A DNA stretch of 64,000 bases, taken from contig JAIWNI010000087.1 in assembly GCA_025331435.1 (NCBI GenBank), positions 53,339 through 117,338 on the forward strand, given 5' to 3'. The translations under genes were made by a program, and so were the position numbers. Numbering within the stretch: position 1 is the first letter of the stretch; the number at the start of each line of letters is the position of its first letter. Positions 1 to 11,567 of this stretch are shown piece after piece. The notes beneath the pieces were generated by a model that did not search any database, was not told the DNA's origin, and was given only the letters and a program-made list of their open reading frames with translations. Source of the stretch: Choanephora cucurbitarum (taxonomy: Eukaryota > Mucoromycota > Mucoromycetes > Mucorales > Choanephoraceae).

Positions 1-1228
<1,228 letters not shown>

Positions 1229-1372
1229 GTTAAGCAAAAAGGATGAATAAAACGAAAGAAAAAGAAAAAGAGGGAAGCAAAACGAAACACTGATTACAAG
1301 CTTGGTAAGGTAGTACACAGGTCTATGTGACTCTTATGCAAAGCTTGGAAATTACAAACGGATTTTATTGTT

Positions 1373-4300
1373 TTAAAGCATAGTAAGCTTCAAGGTGATG
1401 ATTTCAAATGGTTTGACTTTAATTAAAATGCCTTCGTTCATTTGCTTTTGTTGTTCCTTTTGCTGTAACTCAAGCACATCATCATCTAGCACACGCAAGT
1501 TTGTACTAAAAGTTCTGTTAACAGCAGCACTACTACTGCTATTGATGGGTATATCTTCTAAATGATCTTCAAGAATGTTACATTTGAATGCCTGCCTAAT
1601 AATTCTAGAGCTATTTTCAAAAATTAAGCATTTCCTTTCTCTTTCCAAGATATATGTTTTTTTTTACCTATACAATCTAGCTCGTGCATGACCACCATAA
1701 GCTTCATAGATACGAATGATAACATCGTTTGAATCCTCTGCTTTCTTTATTGTATCCAGTACTACATTGGGTGCATTCTCAATACGAAATTGAGGTAAGC
1801 ATTGAGCTAATTCAGCTGTCTTTTGCTGAGAAACCAATCTAATAACCCGAAAGAAAAAAGAGTTAGGTACATTTCTTTTTGTAGAACATCTCTTCGCTTT
1901 ACCTTGTTAATAAGGGAGAATTGAAATTGTAGCCTTCTCTGACAACATCTGATTGTAAGAAATGATGTTCATGAGGGTAGATAGCATATTTAAATGAATG
2001 GTGACCCACATCGCAATTAGAGTCAGGCGCTTTAGGAGAACGCAAGAGAGAAAGACGCATGACATTTTGGTGAGCAGAATGGCCATACTTGCAGTCGTTC
2101 AAAAGTGCCACACCATAGCCATACTCTGACATATCTGCAAACTTCTGAGCTACCACTTCAAATTTGGCTGCTTCCCAACTTGTATTGGTATGAGTAGGTC
2201 GCTTGACATGACCATATTGGCATTCATAATAGACATGATCTGTAAGAATATCCCAGGCAAATTCTACTTTCAAGAACTGTCGATTTTCATTCCAATCAAC
2301 CTCTGTTTCGAAATCAAGTCGTCGAGAAACAGCTGTCAAGATCACAATCTGTCGAAGACGGCTTGTCTTACTAATCTTCTTTTCGATCAACAAAGACGCG
2401 CGCAACGGGCCTTGCTCCAGGATTTGGATAGAACCTGCCTCAATCGTCTGATATTTTTCAAGATGATAAATTTCAACATCCCATGCATCCCAAAAGAGAG
2501 GAATGTCTTCATAAATCCGAAACACATTACCGCGCTCACCTTCCTTGATTAATTCTCGCTCGACCGATTTATCGTACAGGTGGATCAAATGGCCTGACTG
2601 ATCGAATGTGACTTTCAGCCATTGATTTTCCATCACAACGTTGTTTTGACGATCTGTCTGAATCATGACAACTGCCTGTGACAAGCTATTGGATTGCAAT
2701 TGGTAACAAGTGACGCCCGAAGCTTCAATATCAGACGCCACCATATATCCTGTTCTGCCAAAGGCCGAGTACTGTTTTACAGGTGTATCTGCTAATCCCT
2801 GAGTTTCGTCTAAATCAACTTCCAAGATGGCATGACGCTTCCAAGGCAATGTGTTGATTACAGCTAGTGATTTCCTCTGATACTGATGTTGTTCGTCCAT
2901 TACCATAGGGGATGATGTTGTTGAGCCAGCCGTAGAGTTTTGAGCCTCTTCTTCTAGGTTGAGCAAAGTAGTGATCAAATCCTGTCGCATTTGTCTACCA
3001 AGCACATCGACTTTAGTGTACATCTGTAGACAATCTTCATATACTATCTCAATAGCTGATCCAGACATGACATCGTGGAACTGTGGAAGGCAGACAAGCT
3101 TCCAGAATTCTTGCAGTTCAACAGTTGGATAACGAAATGTATTTGGGTGGTTCATCATGGCAAATGTAGCAAGCATTTCAATATCCCGGAGCAGAAACTC
3201 GCATGATCTATTGAGTTTCTTACAAAACGATTGTGTTGTATAGATACCACGGTGTAATTCAAAATACTATCATAGAAAGAGTAAGCCGATCATCGTTCAG
3301 TCTTTCAATAGTTAGTGTTTACCAATTCGCCTTTCCATGAGGGTAATGCTTTTGAAGTGGCTTCTATCTTTTGATAAAATTCAGTAGGCATAGCCATCTC
3401 GGTTTTTGGCAAGCCGTCCACATTCTTCATTCTTCTTAGCCGTTCAATCATGCTAGCCAAGGGGCCTCCTCCTCCATCACCATTACCATAAACAAGGAGA
3501 CTTGTATTGGAATATACTTTGTCTTTATGATTCTTCACACTATCTCATCATGTCAAATAAGATCCATTTTATCTCGTTAACCTTACCTTCTCACAAGCTC
3601 TTCAGGAGTACATTGAGCATTGTATGTTTCGGAAGGGGCCATATGTGTCAAGGCCTTTGATCCATCTAGTCCAATCCACCAAAATGTGGTTAGCGGGAAT
3701 TTGTTGATGTTGTTCCATGACAATTTCTGTGTAAAGAAATATTTCATGTCTGCCAATAACATCAATTGAGGTAACTGTGAAGAATAACCAAATGAATCAG
3801 GCAACCAAAACACACTGCATCGTCTACCAAAACTTCGTTCAAAGAATCGTTGTCTTGAAAGAGAGAAAATTCTGGTTAGTTAACTTGTATTTTTTCCATT
3901 TTGATCCATTACAAAAAAAAAGGCGCTTACATTACCCAAGTAAAAGTTGTCTACAAAGTGATTCTCCACCAGGTATATTCGTATCCATCTCTACCCAAGT
4001 CTACATGGCAAATAAAAATGGGTATACAATAAAAGAATCAATACAAAAAAAGAAAAGACGAAATGGCACATCTAAGTTTAATGCGTATCACTTTTACCCC
4101 TCCTATTGGTAAAAATTGACCAAGTGACACTTTCTCAATGATCCTTTCCCATAGGGGTTCATATTTCTCTTTGACCCATTGAAACTGCTGTGCTTGAGAA
4201 CAAATAAATTTATAGTCAGGATACCGATCCATCAGATTTATTTGAGATGACCAACTTCGAGCTGCCTTTCGAATGGTCTCATCAAACGGCCATAGCCAAG

Positions 4301-5382
4301 CTGTATCAATATGACAATGACCCACTGCAAAGATTTCATGTTGTGCATCTCCATTTTTGGCCTGTAAAAAAGTATTGGCAATCTCTAATCCCCTAACCAT
4401 CGATTCATCATCGCCAGGTGTGAAAGCATTGATGATACTGTTTGCAGTAAACAATGCTTGCGAAGCGCGAAGTGAATCTTCTGGTAAATCTTTTGCCATA
4501 CCTAAAATAACCTGAAAGTCGTACAACAGATCCCAAGCAATTTTGTTGGGTACAGCTAGGTCCTGTTGTTTCGTTTGTTAGGGATATGGTTTCTTTAAGG
4601 ATTTATCGTTTCTTTTTACCGCTGCGCTTAGATGAAAGAATCGATTGGGATCAGGTGGCCCAATCAAGCCACTGCCTGCCCCAAACATGCCGTTACAAGC
4701 CATTTCAATATAAAGCTGCATGATTTCTCCTCCCTCTGCATTAGGTGTCAAGATGAATTCATGTCGAGCATCTCCGCCGGCTAATTCAGTTATAAGTGAT
4801 TGCTCGTTTCTGTAAAGATGATCTCTATTTTTTTTATACCTCCGCCTGTTAATCCTTGAAGTGGAACACCTTCTGTATTCCAAATCATTGCTTCATTGTC
4901 AGCATTCCAAATCAACAATACTTCTTCACCTTCAAATTCAGTAGGAATTCTTATCTGGACATGAAACCAGTGTGTAGACTTGTTTAAGGGAAGTTAGTTT
5001 TTAGAACACAATACACCTTTTCTCTCTCTCTCTCTTTTTTTTTTTACCCATGAAGGACCGAACCATTCACCTAATCGAGTAGGTCGAAATTCTTGTTGAA
5101 TGGCTTCTTCAAAAGGAATCCGCTTCAAGTCAGGCACACTATACACAAGAAGAGAAATATATTCCTCTAAGATAGAGAAAGGTTAAGAACATGAAAGCCA
5201 ACAGAGCAGTTGAACTAACCAGAGTTTGTTCTTGCTCGATAGAGTTGTGAGAGTAAGTTGACATCGTTTCCATTGGCTCCTGCACTTATGAAATTTGAGC
5301 AGCGATCAACGGTAATACTGCGAATAAGCTTTGGATGATCGAGGACTTGAGGTGTATTATGAGAAGGTTGTATTGAATACAT
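1373..5382 (-). CDS. AMS1: Alpha-mannosidase, GH38 (Ams1/vacuolar type), with one apparent frameshift
   Basis: Hydrolyses alpha-mannosides of free oligosaccharides; the family acts in the fungal vacuole or cytosol. Eleven exons: 5382-5220, 5166-5048, 4978-4840, 4771-4620, 4562-4098, 4000-3936, 3852-3587, 3539-3323, 3266-1903, 1838-1668, 1610-1373, about 1119 residues if the frame is kept, normal for Ams1. Visible landmarks are the N-terminal GLTGG and GPPDPNRFFHL motifs, the zinc-binding HCHIDTAW (about residues 271-278), WVEMDTNIPGGESL, and WLPDSFGYSSQLPQL with the nucleophile Asp near residue 387. No signal peptide is seen, consistent with vacuolar delivery by the Cvt/autophagy route. Odd points: exon 7 needs one extra base near 3842-3847 to join GQRF to ERSFGRRC, and the total length is exactly one base short of a multiple of three. 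The exon 3/4 intron is flanked by a 7-bp direct repeat. Confidence 0.92.
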
Positions 5383-7306
5383 TTGGGCGAGAAAGACTAC
5401 ACAAAAGAGAAATCTAAATCACACTGGTGAAGAACAAAGATTGCATACTTGAGATATTGAGATTGCACACCTCTAGGAAACCAATTGCGCACTTTTAAAA
5501 AATCGATCACACAGCTGTACAGAAATCGAAGGGGGGGGCCTCTATTTAAACACACCTATAGTCGTGAGATACTTTAATGATTTTCAGCAAAACCTAGTTT
5601 AGTCAGCCAGATCTTGTCTGTATTCACTTTCAAAGCCATTCGATCAGGGTTTGCTGCAAAGCAAAAGCGGTTACAAACAGAAGACATTATAGGTGTCATA
5701 TAGACAGGTGTAGTATCGATTACAATAAGATTTTGTACACTTGAAGAAAACAAGTTCGTGTAGCCATTCTTGAAGCCGCAGATAATAATGCAAACTCACT
5801 CATCCTTGCCTCTTTTTTTTTCTCTCGCACTTTTTTCAAGCAATTACTCATCTATTATTTTTCTTCCTGCGATCAGCTATTCCAATATTATTAAAATCTG
5901 GGGAGGCTCCCTGTTAAAAATTACCATGTTAAGAAATGCTGTACGACGAGAAAGACCTCTTGCCATATTTGTCTATTTTTGAACTTTGTATATGTGTCGA
6001 GTGAATTCATTTGTCCTTGAGGATTGCACGAAACTTGATGCAACATACAATACCTCCACGGTTTACTTTCCTGTTTGTGAAATAAGCATGAAAGCATCTA
6101 CTGCAATTCAGTTATTGACAAAATAGATTTTCGATCTTGTTTCTTTTTTTGTAAATTCAATATACATGGCTGTAAGATTGATGATATTTTTTATGGCCTT
6201 ACTGTGGTTATCTATTGCATTAGAGTGACTATATTCAATTTGTTTAGTACAGCTCTTGAGATGACATTCTTCAATAAGGGATTGAAATCGTTGCATAGTT
6301 TGTCAGTGCCTTTCTCATTCGCCGATCTTTAATGTTTCTCTTTTCCTGGGCTCATTCAGATCCACAAAACGTTAGCATTAGTTATGTCGAAGTTTAGTAT
6401 AGCATAGCAACATTATGCTCAACTACTTCCAACTCATCATCGTACACTTCTCTTTCTTTTGATATGTATATCCCATATATTTGTTTCAAGCTCGAAGCAC
6501 TTTCGCCAATTTTTGTCTTTCTTGCCTTCTTTGTTGTTACAATCAACATGCCTGCAACAAAAGCGAACTTATCAGGGCAACAACCTTCAAGATTTCAGGG
6601 AAAGATATTTTCTGCTTCGCGTAATTTTCTGTATAACAGATTTGGCCATGAACGAAATAGTCAACTTTTTTGGTTAACTTCTCGATACTATACCTATTAT
6701 ACTTTTTTTTTTTTTACAAAACAAAGACAAGTGCATAGCCTGTTGTTTGGTAATGACGCTTCTATAAGGAAAAGGACAAGATAATAGAGGGGGACTATGT
6801 TGCAAGCGCTTTGTTGCTTGAAAATGGTAATGAAGAAAAGAAAGAAAGAAATGCAGGCGGCTCGTTAGCTTCGTTGCATGATTCAAGGTAGACCTTCTCT
6901 GCGTAGCCATATTTATTTTTCCTTCGACTCTTAATTGAAACAGAATAGCATACTAACTTGAATATGCTCTTTAGGCATCTTATTTATTATTCTTGCATCA
7001 AACAGAATATACCAACTCTTAATTTAGTGTTCCTGAAAATCGGCTCCATTTGTTTGACTAGTTAAGCATGTTGAATTCACAGCTACGATTTTCCAAGAAT
7101 ATACATATGCAAAGAAGTTAGCACACATATTCCAAAAGACGTCAATGTCAATTGGTTCGAGCATCATGGATTATGCTAGAAGGTGATACATAGACGCAAT
7201 GGTACTTCTTTCATTTCTCTTTGAACGTGAGATGCAAATCATTGAGAACCACTTGGAGGTGACAAAAGCAAAAGATAGTGGCTTTTATTGTCTAAAAAAA
7301 ATATGC
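5383..7306. other. Intergenic region; no confident gene
   Basis: Upstream of the mannosidase and downstream of the acidic protein. It holds a G-run near 5531 and several short open frames. A minus-strand frame at 6108-6296 (62 aa) and a plus frame from the Met at 6549 after a pyrimidine-rich stretch look only mildly protein-like and match nothing I recognise. I would not call a gene here. Confidence 0.5.
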
Positions 7307-7867
7307 TTATTGAAGCGAAATATGGAGGATATCGATAGGCACTTGCTCTGACTTTCTAAATTTTTTACTGCTTTTCTTTGGATGACGTTGATAATGTCTT
7401 TTACTCCCCCTCTGTGGAAAGGCATGCTCTTCTTCGTTCACTTCTTCGTCTTCGTCTTCTTCACCATCCATATCTGAGTTGCCTTCTTCAATCAAAAAGT
7501 GTGTGTTTGATAAACTGCTATCTTCAAATTCCTCTTGGTCATCTAATAGTTGTATAACGGAATTGTTTCTAAGAGAAGGAAACCAGTAGTCTTCAATATC
7601 CGAATCTGAATTAGACTCGTCTTCTTCATCTTCTGAATTCATGAGTGCATAAAAGTCATGGATTGTCATGCGCTCGTCATCACTTATTTCGTAGTTTTGG
7701 GTTGATTCAATTGATAAGTTGGGCAATTCGTTTTCAGATACTTCACAAATCAACAGACCAGACCCGTCTCCTTCTGACGTGCTGGTAATCGTTTGTGTTG
7801 TTGTTTTTCCATCTACAGTAGTAGTAGTAGTGGTTGTCTGAGAGTAAGATGAATAGCTATAGCTCAT
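7307..7867 (-). CDS. Acidic low-complexity hypothetical protein
   Basis: Single-exon frame of 186 residues with a good start just after a purine-rich (minus-strand pyrimidine-rich) leader. The N-terminus is Ser/Tyr/Thr-rich (MSYSYSSYSQ followed by a run of seven Thr), the middle carries clusters of Asp/Glu around residues 78-95 and 130-147, and the tail (about 153-175) is strongly basic with KKSSKKFRK, which could serve as a nuclear localisation signal. No domain is recognisable. The charge pattern (acidic belt followed by a basic patch) resembles histone-binding or ribosome-biogenesis factors, but that is only an inference from composition. No intron is needed. It borders a transposon-rich patch at 8.2-11 kb. 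Confidence 0.55.
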   Translation of the reverse strand: MSYSYSSYSQTTTTTTTVDGKTTTQTITSTSEGDGSGLLICEVSENELPNLSIESTQNYEISDDERMTIHDFYALMNSEDEEDESNSDSDIEDYWFPSLRNNSVIQLLDDQEEFEDSSLSNTHFLIEEGNSDMDGEEDEDEEVNEEEHAFPQRGSKRHYQRHPKKSSKKFRKSEQVPIDILHISLQ

Positions 7868-8216
7868 CTAGAATGATAAGAAAGAGAAACAACGAAAGAG
7901 GGAGGAAAAAAAAAGAGAGAAAGAGGAAATGCTTTAAACATGGGATTTTTTATGCAGGTTTCTTTTTTTTTAGTTCCTACATAGAAGCTTTTAGTTGTTT
8001 TGGACCAATTAGATTTATTTTTTACTGGAGGCTTTAAAATTTTTTTTACGTTTGATGGCCTTAATACAAAAAGAGATTACGCGCCTCTCAATTCAAACGG
8101 CTCTTTAGATGTTGAACTTAAGCGTGCTGGTTTTCTTTAATCTAAGCCATTGCCAGCCTTTATACTTCAAAAGTTGTTCCGTTTATATTGATACCATTTA
8201 CAAAATTGACATGTTA

Positions 8217-8674
8217 CAGTGTGAACCGAAATAAGCTGCGGATTTACAAACTCCGCAATTTGAACACGTAACCCGTTGTTGTTTTGTTGGTCTTCTTTTC
8301 ACTCTTTTCTTAAAAAGCATACTAAAAAGAGCACTTCCTCAGCTATTTCCGTATGCATAAAAGACTTCTTTCTCGCACTGATTTGAACGCATTTGAGAAA
8401 AGCGTTCGTCGTCGACCTACTCAATCAATTAGGGCTTAACATCGTCACTTTTTGAGTTCTGACAACAAGGTCTGGAACTAGAGTAGTCAGAAAGAATGGA
8501 GGAAGGTACATTAAGAGTACCCACAAGTCTGATTTGGGTTCTGTGCTGGCATTGGGATGCTTTTATGCAAAGGTATTAGCTCTCTTTTGGTACAACTCCA
8601 TTAATGCACAACATGGTGTAAGGTACTCATTGAATTTAATTTTTCAAATCCGCAGCTTATTTTAGTTCACACTG
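8217..8674 (+). mobile_element. Deletion derivative of a Tc1/mariner element with 30-bp terminal inverted repeats and TA target duplication
   Basis: The ends 8217-8246 and 8645-8674 are inverted repeats matching at 28 of 30 positions, both starting CAGTGTGAAC and running inward to AGCTGCGGATTT. Each end is abutted by TA (8215-8216 and 8675-8676), the Tc1/mariner target duplication. Inside, plus-strand frames around 8500-8610 read like a decayed DDE transposase, including a LGCFYAK block that resembles the family's W-G-C-F motif and a following INAQ segment; stops and frame changes break it. At 458 bp it is far too short to be autonomous, so it is a MITE-like internal deletion product. The family call rests on the TIR start, the TA and the WGCF-like block. 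Confidence 0.75.
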
Positions 8675-8675
8675 T

Positions 8676-9184
8676 ACTGTATAAAAGATCGCTAGTTCAA
8701 AAAGTCTTCGTCTCACCCTGTAGCAGTGCCAAACAAGCTTTGAGTAAACGTGATTTATCTGATCAAGATATTCTATCCAATTTAGATCAAATCCACGGAA
8801 ACACACAAGGTGAAAAAAAAAGAATGAAGCAATAATATAACTTCTAGTCAAATTTTGAAAAATTAACACGTTCTTTTATAGATTTTTTAACTTATGTCAA
8901 GGAGAAGAAAACGAAGATATGTGTAGTGGCAATCGATTACGCCGGTTTCACTACCAACATGAGAGATCTAAAGAATCTACTCAAGTAAGTAGTGACAATA
9001 TGTATTCTAAGATGTAAATCGACAATAGTTTTGTAGGGAACATAGCAACATACAAAAAATTATGATTGACTTGTTCTTTTACCAAAATCATGTCAAGGTC
9101 TTCGATAGAAACCAACTGCTGAATTGTGTGGAAGATCTGAAACAATTTAACTGTCGTCCTGCTTACAGACAAAGAAGCAAATAA
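8676..9184 (+). CDS. Hypothetical protein or 5'-truncated gene fragment, three exons
   Basis: A coding-like frame starts directly at the right edge of the Tc1/mariner insertion and runs through exons to 8809, 8882-8994 and 9037-9184, with in-frame joins at GT-AG introns and a TAA at 9182-9184. The conceptual protein includes KQALSKRDLSDQDILSNLDQ, KICVVAIDYAGFTTNMRDLK, IMIDLFFYQNHVKVFDRNQL and a Cys-containing tail QFNCRPAYRQRSK. No family is recognised. No convincing start Met exists between the element and the frame, so the insertion may have cut off the 5' end; a coding-like stretch at about 8052-8139, left of the element, could be the missing part. Treated as a probable gene remnant. Confidence 0.4.
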
Positions 9185-9282
9185 AAGATCTTGCCAGCAT
9201 TACTACATCTTGAACTGAAAGTTTTATTTCTTTTGTCAATGTCAATAAAGTTTATATATTGCTAAAGCTTATGTTCATTAAT

Positions 9283-9618
9283 CTAAATAGTTTTCGCCGA
9301 AAGTGAGCTGCTATTGTATTTCTTATATTTTTGAGGGTTGGAATCTATTCTTTTGTTAGAAAGTAATATGCGTTTAAATGGATTTTCGTCGTAACAAATG
9401 TCGACATCTTCAAAATTTTCCAGTTTCTTTAAAAGTTTTTCTACATTAAATTCAGTATAATCTTGATAGAAGAAGATGCATATTGCCTTCTCTCTTGTTA
9501 TATTTTTGACCATGGGTTTAGCAACCAAGGATGGTTGAAGATGACCTAAGAAAATGAGAACAATTTGATAGTGTATCTGCACAGTCAATGATTTAATTGT
9601 AAAGCTAAATAAGAGCAT
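9283..9618 (-). CDS. Hypothetical protein, uncertain
   Basis: Single-exon frame of 111 residues, convergent with the fragment ending at 9184. The C-terminal half is Lys/Asn/Asp-rich and contains ICIFFYQDYTEFNVEKLLKK, loosely similar to the LFFYQNHVKVFDRNQLLN block of the neighbour on the other strand. The N-terminal 30 residues are hydrophobic and may be read-through of untranslated sequence. No domain is recognised. It may be another decayed member of the same family. Confidence 0.3.
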   Translation of the reverse strand: MLLFSFTIKSLTVQIHYQIVLIFLGHLQPSLVAKPMVKNITREKAICIFFYQDYTEFNVEKLLKKLENFEDVDICYDENPFKRILLSNKRIDSNPQKYKKYNSSSLSAKTI

Positions 9619-9717
9619 ACGTAAAGTGCAATATTTAGTCTCCTTTATTGTTCACTTTCTTGTAAAGCACTTCTTCTCCACTCAGAGCTATGCTATATAA
9701 ACAAGTTTTCAACAAAA

Positions 9718-10997
9718 ATGTCAAACGTTTACTGCGCTGCTTGCAATGAACCCGGTCACTTGAGACGTACATTCTGCGGTTGTAGAGTGAACCTTCTCAA
9801 TTAGGTTAACACCTCTGTTGCTGTTAATCAGCCTTCAAACCTGGACAATAGCTCTACTGATGAAGCCACCAACACCACCAGAAGAATTAGCTCTCGCAAC
9901 CATTAACCAAGGCTCAACATTGTAAAGAACATGACTGCACTATCAACTGTTCGAGACGATCGTGGCGCAATGGACTGCGCTTGTTCTCCTTGTGGCGCTC
10001 TGATGTGGATTGAAGAAAGAATTGTTAAGAGTAGCAAGATTCGCTCTGAGTTTCAGCTTTGTTGCTGCAGAGAAAAATCTATTCACTGTAAAAAAAGAAA
10101 AGGTCTTTTAAAGGCTAAAAAAACCTTCTCCATCAGGTTTTTGTGACCAAATCGCAGGCTTTTTAAAGGTTGTTTTTGCTGATTTTTTGAAATTAAACCA
10201 ATCACGAAAGTTTTTCTTCTTAACCTTCAAAGACAAAGGCTAATTAGAGGTTTTTGGAGGGTTCTTTGGACTTTGAATCTCCGTAAAGAACCACAATTTT
10301 AAAAAGCCGATAAAAAACCTCCAAAAAACCTCTAATTAGCCTTTGTCTTTGAAGGTTAAGAAGAAAAACTTTCGTGATTGGTTTAATTTCAAAAAATCAG
10401 CAAAAACAACCTTTAAAAAGCCTGCGATTTGGTCACAAAAACCTGATGGAGAAGGTTTTTTTAGCCTTTAAAAGACCTTTTCTTTTTTTACAGTGAATAG
10501 ATTTTTCTCTGCAGCCTATACCAGAAAAATTTCAGGTTCACTCAAGATCAATAATGCTATCTTCAAAGAATTTCAAAAGAAAAATATTCGTCTTTACAAT
10601 AGTTTTTTAAGCTTCACTTCATTCGGTGTGAACTTGGATTTGAGTTTAGTAAACAGTTCTGCTGGTTTTTATGCATTTAGAATTCAATAAGTCTTTATCA
10701 TTTGATTGGATCTGGTATGCCTCCAAACAATGCTAGCCCCAAATTTGCTCGAATCTATGTTTATGATGCTGAACAAAAACTTATTAATCGTCACGCTTTT
10801 GCACTCGATGTTAATAGCACGACCTTACAACAGTTGCAATGACTTATGCATCGATTGAACCCTTTTGTCTCCATCTTTAAGAACATGACGCAAATGGCGA
10901 ATGATCAACGCAATAGTTCTGAAGCTCAAATCAATGGGATTGAGTCCTCGAAAAACATCGAGTTAGTCTTCCGGGCTGAAGGAATTTACATACATTG
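9718..10997 (+). mobile_element. Helitron Rep/helicase N-terminal remnant (pseudogene), interrupted by a palindromic insertion
   Basis: Coding traces of a fungal Helitron protein in order: a zinc-knuckle start at 9718 (CAACNEPGHLRRTFC, pattern C-x2-C-x3-G-H-x5-C), then GAMDCACSPCGALMWIEERI and FQLCCCREKS (9950-10085), then after the palindrome NNAIFKEFQKKNIRLYNSFL, FTSFGVNLDLSL and FYAFRIQ (10550-10688), then PKFARIYVYDAEQKLINRHA and LNPFVSIFKN (10735-10890). This order matches the Helitron-like N-terminal domain (PF14214 region) from established knowledge of the family. The frame is broken: TAA at 9904-9906, a shift near 10545, TAA after RIQ, and TGA at 10840-10842. No Rep HUH motif or helicase domain follows, so this is a 5' fragment. 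Neither element end was identified. Confidence 0.75.
10065..10514. repeat. Long near-perfect palindrome (foldback) with about 196-nt arms and a 57-nt loop
   Basis: Left arm 10065-10260 and right arm 10318-10514 are reverse complements over almost their full length; loop 10261-10317. Both outer ends carry CTGCAG followed inward by AGAAAAATCTATTCACTGTA. It sits inside the Helitron reading frame between the CCCREK block and the QPIPEKFQ block. The arms are rich in AAAAACCTTT-like motifs. Either a foldback transposon or an inverted duplication; no clear target-site duplication besides the self-palindromic CTGCAG. Confidence 0.85.
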
Positions 10998-11567
10998 ATT
11001 ATTTTGTAATCATCAGATGTCTTGTGCTTTAAATCTGTGAACACCTTCAGGTTACCACAGTGAAAACAAATTCAGACTCCAAATGATACAATAGCTCCAA
11101 TTTTGAGTTTGAGAAGTTACAAAGAAGTAGAGAAAGAAATGACTGGAGACGATTGCTTCTCTCTTAAATGATGAAAGCAATACTTTTAGACAGTTCAACA
11201 GATCCATATCCACTAGCAGTGCTAGGCGAACCTTCCTTTCTTTTTTTTATGCATGACAAAATCAATTGAGTTCCAACAAATACACAGGAAATAAAGATAC
11301 ATATCAACTTGGCTTAAATAACTGAAGGCTTTCATAGCTTATGAATGGTTTCAGAGAAGCCAAGCTCTTCATTTGAGTGTGTTACACACTGCCTCAAGCA
11401 TAGAGGCACAATATGGTAACGCTTGGATCATGCAATGATTGGCTAAATTTGCTTTTTTTGACCTTTTTGAAAGCCAGCTAAATTGCAGAGGTGTCTTTTT
11501 TCACCTTTTTTTCTTCTTCTTTCGTTTAGTTGATTCCACCCCGTTCATCATCTCCACAATACCCACG
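10998..11567. other. Intergenic, Helitron debris grading into the AP-2 promoter
   Basis: No open frame of note. The first part may hold more decayed Helitron sequence, which I cannot align by eye. The last 60 bases are a pyrimidine-rich leader just before the AP-2 alpha start. Confidence 0.5.

Noticed and set aside
2190..2552. 120-residue plus frame
   Set aside because: Antisense of the mannosidase exon 9.
7151..7175. TTGGTTCGAGC resembling a tRNA B box
   Set aside because: No matching A box, acceptor stem or anticodon arm at proper distance.
10065..10514. Palindrome considered as a CRISPR or rRNA feature, or as Tc1-type TIRs
   Set aside because: Single inverted pair, no spacer repeats, no TA at the outer ends, eukaryotic context.
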